DNA of 64,000 nucleotides from Shewanella nanhaiensis (GTDB lineage Bacteria > Pseudomonadota > Gammaproteobacteria > Enterobacterales > Shewanellaceae). A model generated the notes under the pieces. It saw only the letters and a list, made by a program, of their open reading frames with translations, ran no database searches and had not been told where the DNA came from. A program made the translations under genes and the position numbers. Location: contig NZ_JAHZST010000006.1 in assembly GCF_019457885.1 (NCBI RefSeq), positions 62,001 to 126,000 on the forward strand, given 5' to 3'. This document shows, one piece after another, positions 8,069-16,435 of the stretch (position 1 is the first letter of the stretch; each line of letters begins with the position of its first letter).

Positions 8069-10839
8069 TTAACCGCTTCTCCACGTACGGCTGCAAACTT
8101 AAACTCTGGAATTTTTCCTACGGGATCCAGTGCTGGATTGGTCAGCAGATTTGCCGCCGCTTCCACATAAGCGAAGGGAACAAATACCATATCTTCGGCA
8201 ACGGCTCTATCGGCGCGAGCGAGCAGCTCTATCTCGCCACGGCGAGAGAGCAGACGGATCATGCCACCTGGCGAGATTCCTAAGCGCCTAAGTGTCTTAG
8301 GATGAAGTGAACAGTTAGCCTCAGGTTCTACTGCATCTAAGACTTTGGAGCGACGTGTCATACTGCCCGTATGCCAATGCTCCAATTGACGGCCTGTGGT
8401 CATAATCAAAGGGTACTCCTTATCCGGCAGCTCGTCGGGGGCGATAACACTGGCGGGAGTAAACTTTGCTCGGCCACTCTGGCGGGGAAAACTATCACCA
8501 AATACAATGGCTTCACCGGGTTGGTTTTCACCATAGCAGGGGTAAGTGACTGCGTTCTCACTTGATAACCTTTCCCAACTAATATTGTCTAATGAGCTCA
8601 TACCCAACTTCATCTCATTGAAGATCTCACGGGGTGAAGGATATTGCCAGTTAAGCCCTAGGGCGTTGGCAAGCTCAATCAGTATCGCCCAATCTTGCTT
8701 GGCTTCTCCCGGCGCATCTAAAGCTTTTCGCCCCATCTGTACCTGCCTGTTCGTATTGGTCACTGTGCCATCTTTTTCGGCAAAGGCGGCAGCTGGGAAG
8801 ATAACGTCTGCGAAGCTTGCGGTTTCGGTTAAGAAGATATCCTGAACGATTAAGTGTTTCAGTTTAGCTAATGCCTTGCGTGCGTGGCTAACATCGGGAT
8901 CTGACATCGCAGGGTTTTCACCGAGAATGTACATGCCGCGGATCTTATCCTTATGGATGGCATCGATAATCTCCACCACTGTGAGTCCAGGGGTTGCAGA
9001 TACTGCTATCGCGCCACTCTCCTCTTGCCAGATCTCATCAAAGTGTGCGCGGATATTGTTATCTTTCACAGTTTGATAGTCAGGGAGAAACATGGGAATA
9101 AGGCCAGCATCTGATGCGCCTTGGACATTGTTTTGCCCCCTGAGAGGATGCAAGCCACTGCCGCTACGACCCACATGGCCACACATAAGGGCGAGTGAGA
9201 TGAGGCAGCGAGAGTTATCGGTACCGTGAATATGTTGACTGACCCCCATGCCCCAGAAGATCATGCCCGCTTTGCCTTTAGCGAAGGTGCGCGCGACCTG
9301 ACGAAGTGTCTGTGCATCTATGCCGCACAAAGGTGCCATCTTTTCGGGCGAGAAGCCAACAAGGTGGTCTTTCTGAGCTTGCCAGTTTTCCGTATGCTCA
9401 TCGATATAGGTTTGGTTTTGCAGCCCCTCATCAACAATGATATGCATGATGGCGTTAAGTAGGGCTACATCGGTGCCGGGTCTAAACTGCAGCATATGAG
9501 TGGCGAAACGCTTCATGGCTGTGCCGCGAGGATCCATCACGATTAACTTGCCGCCTCGGCGCACAAACTGTTTAAAGTAAGTGGCTGCGACTGGATGATT
9601 TTCTGTGGGGTTACACCCTATTACGATGGCAACATCGGCGTGCTCTATCTCGTTGAATGAGGCTGTCACGGCCCCTGAGCCAATATTCTCAATTAGAGCC
9701 GCCACAGAAGATGCATGACACAGACGAGTGCAGTGATCGACATTGTTATGGCCAAAACCTTGGCGAATTAATTTCTGGAATAGGTAAGCTTCTTCATTGG
9801 TGCACTTGGCTGAGCCAAATCCCGCCACACTCTCACCGCCATGATTTTGTTTAAGTGTTGACAGCCCCTTGGCTGCGACCTCTATCGCCTCTTGCCAACT
9901 TGCTTCTCTAAAATGGCTTAACGGATTAGCAGGGTCAACATTTAAGCCTTTAGGGGCATCTTTGAGTCTAATAAGCGGCTTAGTCAGTCGATGAGCATGG
10001 TGGATATAATCGTAACCAAAGCGTCCTTTAACACATAGGCGAGACTCATTAGCTGGACCATCTAATCCGTCAACATACTGAACCTTATTATCTTTTACCT
10101 TCAAAGATATCTGACAGCCAACACCACAAAATGGACAGACAGATGAGACCGCTTTATCGATTGATTCCTCACAGGTAATGTCCGTATTGTTAGCAATAGA
10201 TGCAGGCATTAGGGCATCGGTTGGACATACCTGTACACACTCACCACAAGCAACGCAGCTAGACTCTGCCATCTTATCACTTTGATCGAAGATGATGGCA
10301 CTATCTCGGCCTCGATTGGCCATGCCGATAACATCGTTAACTTGCACCTCCCGACATGCTCGTACGCACAAGTTACACTGGATGCACGCATCAAGGTTAA
10401 CACTCATGGCGACATGGCTGTCGTCGGTTAGGGGGACTCGTTTTGGCTCTATTTTTGGGAAACGACTAGCATCAATATCTTGTAACAGCGCCATCTGGGT
10501 AAGATGGGAGCCACTGTCACTGATCTGCTTTGGTTGATCGGTTAACAGTAACTCCATCACCATTTTTCGAGAGCGTGTTGCTCGAGCGCTTTGACTATGC
10601 ACCACCATGCCTTGAGTGGGCTTACGTAGACAGGAGGCAGCAAGCACTCGCTCTCCCTCTATTTCAACCATGCAGGCGCGGCAGTTACCGTCGGGTCGAT
10701 AACCTGAACTGTCAGTAAAGCAGAGGTGAGGTAGCTTGTTTCCTTGGCGTTTGGCGATTTGCCATAGTGTTTCATCAGGACTTGCGGTGACTTTACTGCC
10801 GTCTAAGGTAAAGGCGATGGTGTGCAGTTTAATATCCAT
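8065..10839 (-). CDS. Formate dehydrogenase, molybdenum catalytic subunit (soluble, NAD-linked type)
   Basis: 924 residues from the ATG at 10839, preferred over one 15 bases upstream because GAGGTG precedes it. Order: N-terminal 2Fe-2S ferredoxin domain (DGNCRACMVEIEGE, residues ~35-70), two 4Fe-4S motifs (CIQCNLCVRAC and CVACGECVQVC), a further cluster (CPFCGVGC), then the molybdopterin oxidoreductase and dinucleotide-binding domains. DHCTRLCH carries a cysteine, not selenocysteine, as the probable Mo ligand. The NuoG-like His-Cys3 cluster between the 2Fe-2S and 4Fe-4S parts is absent, as in the FDH2-like family. No Tat signal, so cytoplasmic. It oxidises formate to CO2 and passes electrons to the diaphorase subunit encoded four bases upstream. 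Confidence 0.9.
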   Translation of the reverse strand: MDIKLHTIAFTLDGSKVTASPDETLWQIAKRQGNKLPHLCFTDSSGYRPDGNCRACMVEIEGERVLAASCLRKPTQGMVVHSQSARATRSRKMVMELLLTDQPKQISDSGSHLTQMALLQDIDASRFPKIEPKRVPLTDDSHVAMSVNLDACIQCNLCVRACREVQVNDVIGMANRGRDSAIIFDQSDKMAESSCVACGECVQVCPTDALMPASIANNTDITCEESIDKAVSSVCPFCGVGCQISLKVKDNKVQYVDGLDGPANESRLCVKGRFGYDYIHHAHRLTKPLIRLKDAPKGLNVDPANPLSHFREASWQEAIEVAAKGLSTLKQNHGGESVAGFGSAKCTNEEAYLFQKLIRQGFGHNNVDHCTRLCHASSVAALIENIGSGAVTASFNEIEHADVAIVIGCNPTENHPVAATYFKQFVRRGGKLIVMDPRGTAMKRFATHMLQFRPGTDVALLNAIMHIIVDEGLQNQTYIDEHTENWQAQKDHLVGFSPEKMAPLCGIDAQTLRQVARTFAKGKAGMIFWGMGVSQHIHGTDNSRCLISLALMCGHVGRSGSGLHPLRGQNNVQGASDAGLIPMFLPDYQTVKDNNIRAHFDEIWQEESGAIAVSATPGLTVVEIIDAIHKDKIRGMYILGENPAMSDPDVSHARKALAKLKHLIVQDIFLTETASFADVIFPAAAFAEKDGTVTNTNRQVQMGRKALDAPGEAKQDWAILIELANALGLNWQYPSPREIFNEMKLGMSSLDNISWERLSSENAVTYPCYGENQPGEAIVFGDSFPRQSGRAKFTPASVIAPDELPDKEYPLIMTTGRQLEHWHTGSMTRRSKVLDAVEPEANCSLHPKTLRRLGISPGGMIRLLSRRGEIELLARADRAVAEDMVFVPFAYVEAAANLLTNPALDPVGKIPEFKFAAVRGEAVN

Positions 10840-10843
10840 GGTG

Positions 10844-12532
10844 TTACACCTCATCGGGAAAATGTTTGATGGTTAGACGGATGGGGTTTGGCGCTGCTTG
10901 ACCTAAACCACAGATGGAGGCGTCCTCCATGACACTGCTAAGCTCTGATAATAAGCTGGTATCCCATCTATCCTCACGCATTAACTTGACCGCTTTTTCA
11001 CACCCCACTCGACAAGGCGTACATTGACCACAATTTTCATGATCGAAAAACTCCATCATATTAAGGGCGGCATCGCGGATGCTGTCTTTATCCGATAACA
11101 CCAATACCGCAGCGGATCCTATGAGTGAACCGTGGGGTTGCAGGGTATCAAAGTCCAGTGGCACATCGGATAAACTGGCGGGCAAAATGCCAGAGGAGGG
11201 GCCGCCAGGTTGATAAGCTTTCAGCTGATGACCTTGGGTCATGCCGCCAGCCGCCTCAATAACATCGGTAATGGTCGAGCCAGCTGGTAGAAGATAAACT
11301 CCGGGGTTGTTGACTCTGCCAGAGACCGAATAACTGCGCAGTCCAGTGCGGCCATTTTTGCTGACAGAGGTCAGTATCTCGCCACCTTCGCGGCAGATCC
11401 TAGCGACCCAGTAGAGAGTCTCTATATTATGAACTAAGGTGGGTTGGTTAAAAATTCCCTTTTGAGCCACAAACGGCGGACGATGTCTAGGTAATCCACG
11501 TTTGCCTTCGATGGACTCAATCATGGCACTCTCTTCACCGCAGATATAGGCACCTGCACCTCGGCGAAGTTCGATATAACCAATAGGGACGATATTGGCT
11601 GATTCCAGTTCGGTAATTTCACGTTTGAGGATAGTTAGCGCAGCAGGATACTCATCACGAAGATAGAGGTAGATATGCTCAGCCTCAACGGCTTGTGCTG
11701 CGATCAGCATCCCCTCCAAAAAGAGGTGAGGCTGAGTCTCTAGGTAATACCTATCTTTAAAAGTACCGGGCTCCCCCTCATCACCGTTAACGGCCATGTA
11801 TCTAGGACCCGATTCCGCGCGCACAAAACTCCATTTCTTACCCGAAGGAAAACCTGCACCGCCCATGCCTCTGAGGCCTGCTGAGAACACCTTATTCTCG
11901 ACATTAATGGGGTCTAAAGTGCCGACTTTCATCTGCTCGTAGAACTGATACCCGCCCCCTGCGAGGTAATCAGTAAGGGATTGATAGCTAGGAATAGGGG
12001 CTGTGAAGGCTTTTGATGAAATAGCCTGTTGAAGCTTATTGGATGTGGCGTGATCGATATGGTTTTTACCAAGGGCTACGGTGGGTGCGGTATTGCAGCG
12101 ACCCATACAGGGAGCACGCAACACGCGAACCTCTTGATTGTCCAAGGTCTTGTTTAACTCGTCGGCTAACTCATCAGCTCCAGCCATTTTACAGGAGAGG
12201 CTATTACACACTCGCAAAGTGATGGCTGGTGGAGGTGTTTGTCCCTCTTTTATTAGATCGAAGTGGGCGTAGAAACTGGCAACTTCATAGACCTCAGCCT
12301 CGCCAATATTAAGATGGTCTGCGAGAGCTTTAATGTGCGGTGCACTAAGGTGGCCAAATGTGTCCTGAATTCTGTGAAGATACTCAATCAGTAGATCACG
12401 CCTGAGTGACATATCTTTTATAAGCTGTTGAACTTCATTGAGTGCCTCCTCAGACAACTGGCGTCCCTTAGGTGTTGCACGCCCTTTGCCCTTTGCTGAC
12501 TTCCAAATTCCAGCGTCCCGTATCTCTGCCAT
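10844..12532 (-). CDS. Formate dehydrogenase diaphorase subunit, NuoE-NuoF fusion
   Basis: 562 residues. Residues ~20-170 are a NuoE-like thioredoxin-fold 2Fe-2S domain (CNSLSC, later CMGRCN). Residues ~200-540 are NuoF-like: the FMN/NADH region GMGGAGFPSGKKW and NGDEGEPGTFKDR, then GAYICGEESA, and the 4Fe-4S motif CGQCTPCRVGC. In FdsG/FdsB systems these are separate chains; here they are one. It takes electrons from the catalytic subunit and reduces NAD+. First gene of a two-gene operon, its stop four bases before the start of the catalytic subunit. No FdhD, chaperone or FdsD gene lies beside it in the window. Confidence 0.9.
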   Translation of the reverse strand: MAEIRDAGIWKSAKGKGRATPKGRQLSEEALNEVQQLIKDMSLRRDLLIEYLHRIQDTFGHLSAPHIKALADHLNIGEAEVYEVASFYAHFDLIKEGQTPPPAITLRVCNSLSCKMAGADELADELNKTLDNQEVRVLRAPCMGRCNTAPTVALGKNHIDHATSNKLQQAISSKAFTAPIPSYQSLTDYLAGGGYQFYEQMKVGTLDPINVENKVFSAGLRGMGGAGFPSGKKWSFVRAESGPRYMAVNGDEGEPGTFKDRYYLETQPHLFLEGMLIAAQAVEAEHIYLYLRDEYPAALTILKREITELESANIVPIGYIELRRGAGAYICGEESAMIESIEGKRGLPRHRPPFVAQKGIFNQPTLVHNIETLYWVARICREGGEILTSVSKNGRTGLRSYSVSGRVNNPGVYLLPAGSTITDVIEAAGGMTQGHQLKAYQPGGPSSGILPASLSDVPLDFDTLQPHGSLIGSAAVLVLSDKDSIRDAALNMMEFFDHENCGQCTPCRVGCEKAVKLMREDRWDTSLLSELSSVMEDASICGLGQAAPNPIRLTIKHFPDEV

Positions 12533-12551
12533 CTCATCATCTCAAAACATC

Positions 12552-12793
12552 TAGTTATTTTATTTAACATAACTCCTTTTGCAGTGATAGCAAGTGTTTG
12601 TAGGCTAGGTTATTTTTATCATCAGATTAAATATATTTATCGATAGATTATATTTATATACTGGCTGAGATAAGCCCAAGATCATGATGGGCTTTGCACT
12701 CACACAGCCAAGCATTGTCCTGTTATCCCAATATATATCGTTATTTTATCTAATATAATGACTTTTATTGTGATAGTAAGGGCTAGTTTAGGA
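12552..12793. repeat. Imperfect ~45-57-bp direct repeat in the gene-free stretch 12533-12947
   Basis: The segment starting TAGTTATTTTATTTAACATAA at 12552 recurs, diverged, at 12738 (TCGTTATTTTATCTAATATAA), with a shared GTGATAGxAAG further on. The first copy is only about 20-75 bases upstream of the formate dehydrogenase start, so it covers the promoter area. Between the copies is a hairpin with arms AAGCCCA (12672-12678) and TGGGCTT (12688-12694). The rest of the 415-base gap is AT-rich, and I see no gene in it. Confidence 0.55.
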
Positions 12794-12947
12794 GTATAGA
12801 GCCCTCTTCTTTAAGACTTTTAATGATTTTAAAAGTGTAGTTAGTTCTTTTGAACCTTGTATTGCTATTTTATTCAAAGCTCGTTAGGTTGTTTGTGTGA
12901 AAAATGCGCACTAATGGAAGTGGTGCTTTTATTGAAAGGAGATATAA

Positions 12948-13529
12948 ATGTTTAATCGTATATTTATAGTATCAGTGTGTTTCATGCTTCAGGCATGTAC
13001 TGTGACACTTGTTCAACCCTATGATGAGAAGCTTTTAGATGGTACAGAAGCCTATTATAAACAGGTTTCACAAGAGATTGAGAAGGCTCGTATAGCTTCG
13101 CCAAAAACAAGAAATTTAGCTGATGGGCAATCCCCTAGCTCAAGTAGTGGACATATTTCTCATTTTAAAAATATGTATAGTAAGTTTAAAATTGATGCCA
13201 ATGCATTAATTATTAGAGCAGTAGTTAATAGTTATCAAGTAGACAGTGTTGCTGGCACTATACATAAGAAAATAGAGGACTTTATTTCTAGCTCTTTCCC
13301 TTCAAATTGTGAAGGCTCAAATGCAATGATTGAGGGGCAGGTAACACTTACCGTTCAAAACTATCTAGATTTAAAGTGTCTAGTTGTTCACTGGGAAACT
13401 CAACATATCGACGCACCTAATCAGATTTTAAAAAGTTCTACATGGGAAAGCAGGCAAATGTCTTTTACAAATATGGTTATCCTATTGCAGAGAGTCGAAT
13501 CTTTTAAAAAGGACGTTAAAGTTAATTAA
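12948..13529 (+). CDS. Hypothetical lipoprotein
   Basis: 193 residues. The N-terminus (MFNRIFIVSVCFMLQAC) is a lipoprotein signal ending in the lipobox LQAC, so the mature protein begins at Cys17 with a Thr next, favouring the outer membrane. GGAGAT lies six bases before the ATG in a strong AAAGGAGAT ribosome site. After a serine-rich linker near residue 63 the protein is a mixed alpha/beta domain with two cysteines that might pair. I do not recognise the family. It is followed after 12 bases by a second orphan gene and a shared terminator, so the two form an operon. Confidence 0.7.
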   Translation: MFNRIFIVSVCFMLQACTVTLVQPYDEKLLDGTEAYYKQVSQEIEKARIASPKTRNLADGQSPSSSSGHISHFKNMYSKFKIDANALIIRAVVNSYQVDSVAGTIHKKIEDFISSSFPSNCEGSNAMIEGQVTLTVQNYLDLKCLVVHWETQHIDAPNQILKSSTWESRQMSFTNMVILLQRVESFKKDVKVN

Positions 13530-13541
13530 GGAATAATTATT

Positions 13542-13883
13542 ATGGCAAAAATTAATGGGGTTGATATTGGAAATGTTGTAAAAGAGGCACTGGATGCTGC
13601 GAAGGGCGTTAGTGTAGGTAATTGGTCTGAAGTTAAAGATATCGTAAAGAACATCGGTGATAGTATGCTAGTTGATCTGAAGTATGTCGCTAAGAAAAAG
13701 CTATCTGGTGATTTTGATGAGTATGATGCAAAGATTTTTATGGAAGATCAAAAAATGGTAGCTAGGGTTCGCCTTAGATCGTTGGCTATTATAACTCTAA
13801 AAACAGCCGAAGATATAATTAACGCTGTTATTGATATTTTTAGAGCTGCTGGAAATAAAGCTTTAGGTTGGGAAATATTTTAA
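13542..13883 (+). CDS. Hypothetical protein, partner of the lipoprotein
   Basis: 113 residues with no signal peptide or membrane span. Mostly amphipathic helices: VGNWSEVKDIVKNIGDSM, a charged middle (KYVAKKKLSGDFDEYDAKIF) and a C-terminal helix ending KALGWEIF. No family recognised. AAGGAA sits before the ATG. Because its only partner encodes an exported lipoprotein while this product lacks a signal, the pair resembles small secreted-effector or toxin/immunity layouts, but nothing in the sequence proves that. Confidence 0.65.
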   Translation: MAKINGVDIGNVVKEALDAAKGVSVGNWSEVKDIVKNIGDSMLVDLKYVAKKKLSGDFDEYDAKIFMEDQKMVARVRLRSLAIITLKTAEDIINAVIDIFRAAGNKALGWEIF

Positions 13884-13915
13884 TTTTATATCAATGCTAT
13901 GATGTACTTAAGTAT

Positions 13916-13947
13916 AAAAATGGAGTCATAGATTTGACTCCATTTTT
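13916..13947 (+). terminator. Rho-independent terminator of the lipoprotein operon
   Basis: Thirteen-base perfect arms AAAAATGGAGTCA/TGACTCCATTTTT around a TAGATT loop, 33 bases after the stop codon. The A-run on the other side would let it work in both directions. Confidence 0.92.
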
Positions 13948-13960
13948 ACTTATATAAGTT

Positions 13961-14059
13961 CTATTTTTTAAGAGAGTTAAAAACTTCTCTCGAGGACTGT
14001 TGATTTTCTATATAAGGCCTGACGGCATCGATACTATCAAACTCGACATTGTCTAATGG
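13961..14059 (-). pseudogene. Possible remnant of the C-terminal end of a gene
   Basis: On the - strand a 32-codon open stretch preceded by a TAA encodes PLDNVEFDSIDAVRP then YIENQQSSREVFNSLKK and stops. The composition (acidic helix, ordinary codon usage) looks like the tail of a real protein, but no start and no upstream continuation exist. The rest of the gap up to 14267 holds only a TCTATC short repeat (14098-14122). I cannot name the parent family. Confidence 0.3.
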
Positions 14060-14267
14060 TTAGAGATGGAAGTACTGCGAAACCATCCCAGTGAATGCTC
14101 TATCTCTATCTCTATCTTTATCAATACGCCTGTCAGTTCACCTATTTACCATCCAATAATTTCTGCGATCTTTGATTTGTAAATGCCTCAGGCTTATGTT
14201 GCGTCTATGTTTCAAATGATTACACTGTGTGGCCATATTCTCCTCTCCCCTTATAGTGATGAGTACC

Positions 14268-14954
14268 ATGGACCAGATTAAAATTTTGGTGATTGAGGAT
14301 GACAAGCTTCTCAATGCCCAGTTAGCTGAACTACTGCGAGCCAAAGGCTACTTTGTTAACCAGAGCTTTGATGGTGAGGATGGGTTACTGCAAGCATCAT
14401 CTCAGCGGTACCAGCTTATCCTACTCGATGTGATGTTACCGGGCCGTGATGGTTTCTCACTGCTTAAAATGTTGCGTAAATCTTGCCAAACTCCAGTAAT
14501 AATGGTGACAGCTAAAGGCGCCGAAGAGGAAAGAATTCAAGGGTTTAGTCAAGGTGCTGATGACTACGTGGCAAAACCTTTCAGCAGTACTGAGTTACTG
14601 TTACGTATCGAAGCCCTGCTACGGCGAAGCCATACTTTAAAGAACGAGCTGATATCCCATGAGCTGATACTGGACAGTTTACAGATCAACTATCGTGAGC
14701 AGAAAGTTGTGGTCAGTGAGCGGACGCTGGAGTTTACTCCTATCCAATTTAAGTTACTTTGGGAGCTGCTGTTACATAGAGGTGAAGTGCTCAGTAAAGC
14801 CTACCTATACCAGAAAGTGTTGAATCGAAATATCGGAGCTTATGACAGAAGCTTAGATATGCATTTGAGCCGAGTGAGACGTAAGCTCAATGACGCCAAC
14901 TGGCAGGGAGAGCGGCTGCAAACATGCCACGGTAAAGGATATTGCTTGATATGA
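14268..14954 (+). CDS. OmpR-family response regulator
   Basis: 228 residues from the ATG at 14268 (MDQIKILVIEDD); ATG at 14259 is equally in frame. Receiver domain residues 1-120: acidic pocket E10/D11/D12, phosphoacceptor D54 in LILLDVMLPGRDG, the conserved T/K pair in VMVTAKG and VAKPF. A winged-helix DNA-binding domain (OmpR/PhoB type) fills residues ~130-225, ending HGKGYCLI. Its stop overlaps the kinase start as ATGA, so the two are translationally coupled. The TonB receptor gene behind them suggests the system responds to, or controls, iron or ligand uptake. Confidence 0.9.
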   Translation: MDQIKILVIEDDKLLNAQLAELLRAKGYFVNQSFDGEDGLLQASSQRYQLILLDVMLPGRDGFSLLKMLRKSCQTPVIMVTAKGAEEERIQGFSQGADDYVAKPFSSTELLLRIEALLRRSHTLKNELISHELILDSLQINYREQKVVVSERTLEFTPIQFKLLWELLLHRGEVLSKAYLYQKVLNRNIGAYDRSLDMHLSRVRRKLNDANWQGERLQTCHGKGYCLI

Positions 14955-16297
14955 GCCGTAAACTGTTTTGGAAACTCTGCTTGATCATTGCTACTGGGGT
15001 CGTTGCACTTTTCTATGTGATTGGTTTGTTGACCTCCCGCACTGAGGAGGGGATGAGTTTGCTTGCTGTGGAGGACAGACAAACCTTGACCGCATGGGGA
15101 AAAGAGGCAGAAGCCCTCTACTTAGCCGGTGACGAGCAAAAGCTGGCCTTGTGGTTAGCCAATTTGCAACGTGAGGAGAATACTTGGGCTGCGGTTGCCA
15201 GTTATGATGTAAAACACTTAGCTGGTAGCGATCTAGGAGATAAATTCAGTCAGGGTTACAATTTAGGCCGTAATGTGGAGTGGAAAGTACACCTCTACTT
15301 TGCAGCTAACCCTACTATGGAAGTGCCCTTTACCGATCAACAGGTGAGTTTCTTAATCCGCTTGCCAGAGAGAATGAGACCGGGCGTTTACTGGCGTCAT
15401 ACTGAGCTTACTTTTCAGATAGTTTTGCCTACCATCCTATTAGCTCTGCTCTCTTTTATCCTTTACCGACATATTATGAAACCCTTGCTGCAACTGCAGT
15501 TGGCCACTCGTCGCTTCAGTAAGGGAAAGTTTGATGTGCGGGCGAAAGCCTTAATGGGGGAGCGAAATGATGAGTTCTCCGACTTGGCTGGTGCTTTCGA
15601 TCAGATGGCTGTTCGAATTGGTGAGCAGATCATCAGCCAACGTCAGCTGATCGCCGATCTCTCCCATGAACTTCGCACTCCATTAACACGATTAGATATC
15701 GCGTTAGGAGCGGTAAAAGAGAGGGGGGAGGATGAAAATATTGAACGGATCGATAGAGAGTCTAGCCATATTCGCAAGCTAGTGGAAGATACTTTAACCC
15801 TTGCTTGGCTTGAGAATGAGCAGCCGGAGTTGCAACAGGAGTCTCTAGAGCTGATCGACCTTTTGGACGTCCTGATTGATGATGCAAAGTTTGAATTTCC
15901 TGATAGGGAGATCGTCACTCAGCTTCCCGACAGTGCCTTGGTTGAAAACTCAAGCCACAGAGCTGCTGGTCAGCCTCTGGAAAATATTTTACGTAACGCT
16001 TTACGTTACACTCCCAGGGGCAAAGTGGTACAGGTTATATTGGCTGATCTGGGTGATGTTTTTCAAATCGATATTCTCGACCAAGGGCCAGGTGTGCCAG
16101 ATCAATTTTTAAGTGCCATTTTCAAACCTTTCTTTCGTTTAGATAGTTCTCGTGGAGCTGAGGGCAGCAGTTTCGGTTTAGGCTTAGCTTTGGCCCAGAG
16201 GCAGTTAGCCGCGATTCGCTCAAGTGTTACAGCTCAAAACAGGAGGGAAGGAGAAGGCTCAGGCCTGTGTATGACCATTAAAATCCCTAAAGTTTAA
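14951..16297 (+). CDS. Sensor histidine kinase partner of the response regulator
   Basis: 448 residues from the ATG at 14951, in a four-base ATGA overlap with the regulator. Two membrane spans (about 8-27 and 158-175) flank a periplasmic sensor loop of about 130 residues. Then come a HAMP-like linker, the dimerisation domain with phosphoacceptor His in LIADLSHELRTPLTRLDIAL, and an ATPase domain with an N-box (ENILRNALRYTPRG), G1 (DQGPGVP) and G2 (GLGLAL). The architecture matches RstB/CpxA/QseC-like kinases. The ligand is not evident. Confidence 0.9.
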   Translation: MSRKLFWKLCLIIATGVVALFYVIGLLTSRTEEGMSLLAVEDRQTLTAWGKEAEALYLAGDEQKLALWLANLQREENTWAAVASYDVKHLAGSDLGDKFSQGYNLGRNVEWKVHLYFAANPTMEVPFTDQQVSFLIRLPERMRPGVYWRHTELTFQIVLPTILLALLSFILYRHIMKPLLQLQLATRRFSKGKFDVRAKALMGERNDEFSDLAGAFDQMAVRIGEQIISQRQLIADLSHELRTPLTRLDIALGAVKERGEDENIERIDRESSHIRKLVEDTLTLAWLENEQPELQQESLELIDLLDVLIDDAKFEFPDREIVTQLPDSALVENSSHRAAGQPLENILRNALRYTPRGKVVQVILADLGDVFQIDILDQGPGVPDQFLSAIFKPFFRLDSSRGAEGSSFGLGLALAQRQLAAIRSSVTAQNRREGEGSGLCMTIKIPKV

Positions 16298-16385
16298 TAC
16301 CATGAACATCACTGTTTAACTCGATTTAACAGGTCACCGATGACTTGGTAAATGTAACAATTGTAAAATCACTGTCATTACAGTT

Positions 16386-16404
16386 TTAAATGATAATAAT
16401 TCTT
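16386..16404. promoter_or_regulatory. Candidate Fur box before the TonB-dependent receptor
   Basis: TTAAATGATAATAATTCTT matches 13 of 19 positions of the Fur consensus GATAATGATAATCATTATC, including the complete core AATGATAAT. It lies 32 bases before the receptor start and would overlap its promoter. It suggests iron-dependent repression of the receptor. Confidence 0.55.
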
Positions 16405-16435
16405 GTTTACATTTTATCGTTTACATAGGCGCGTT

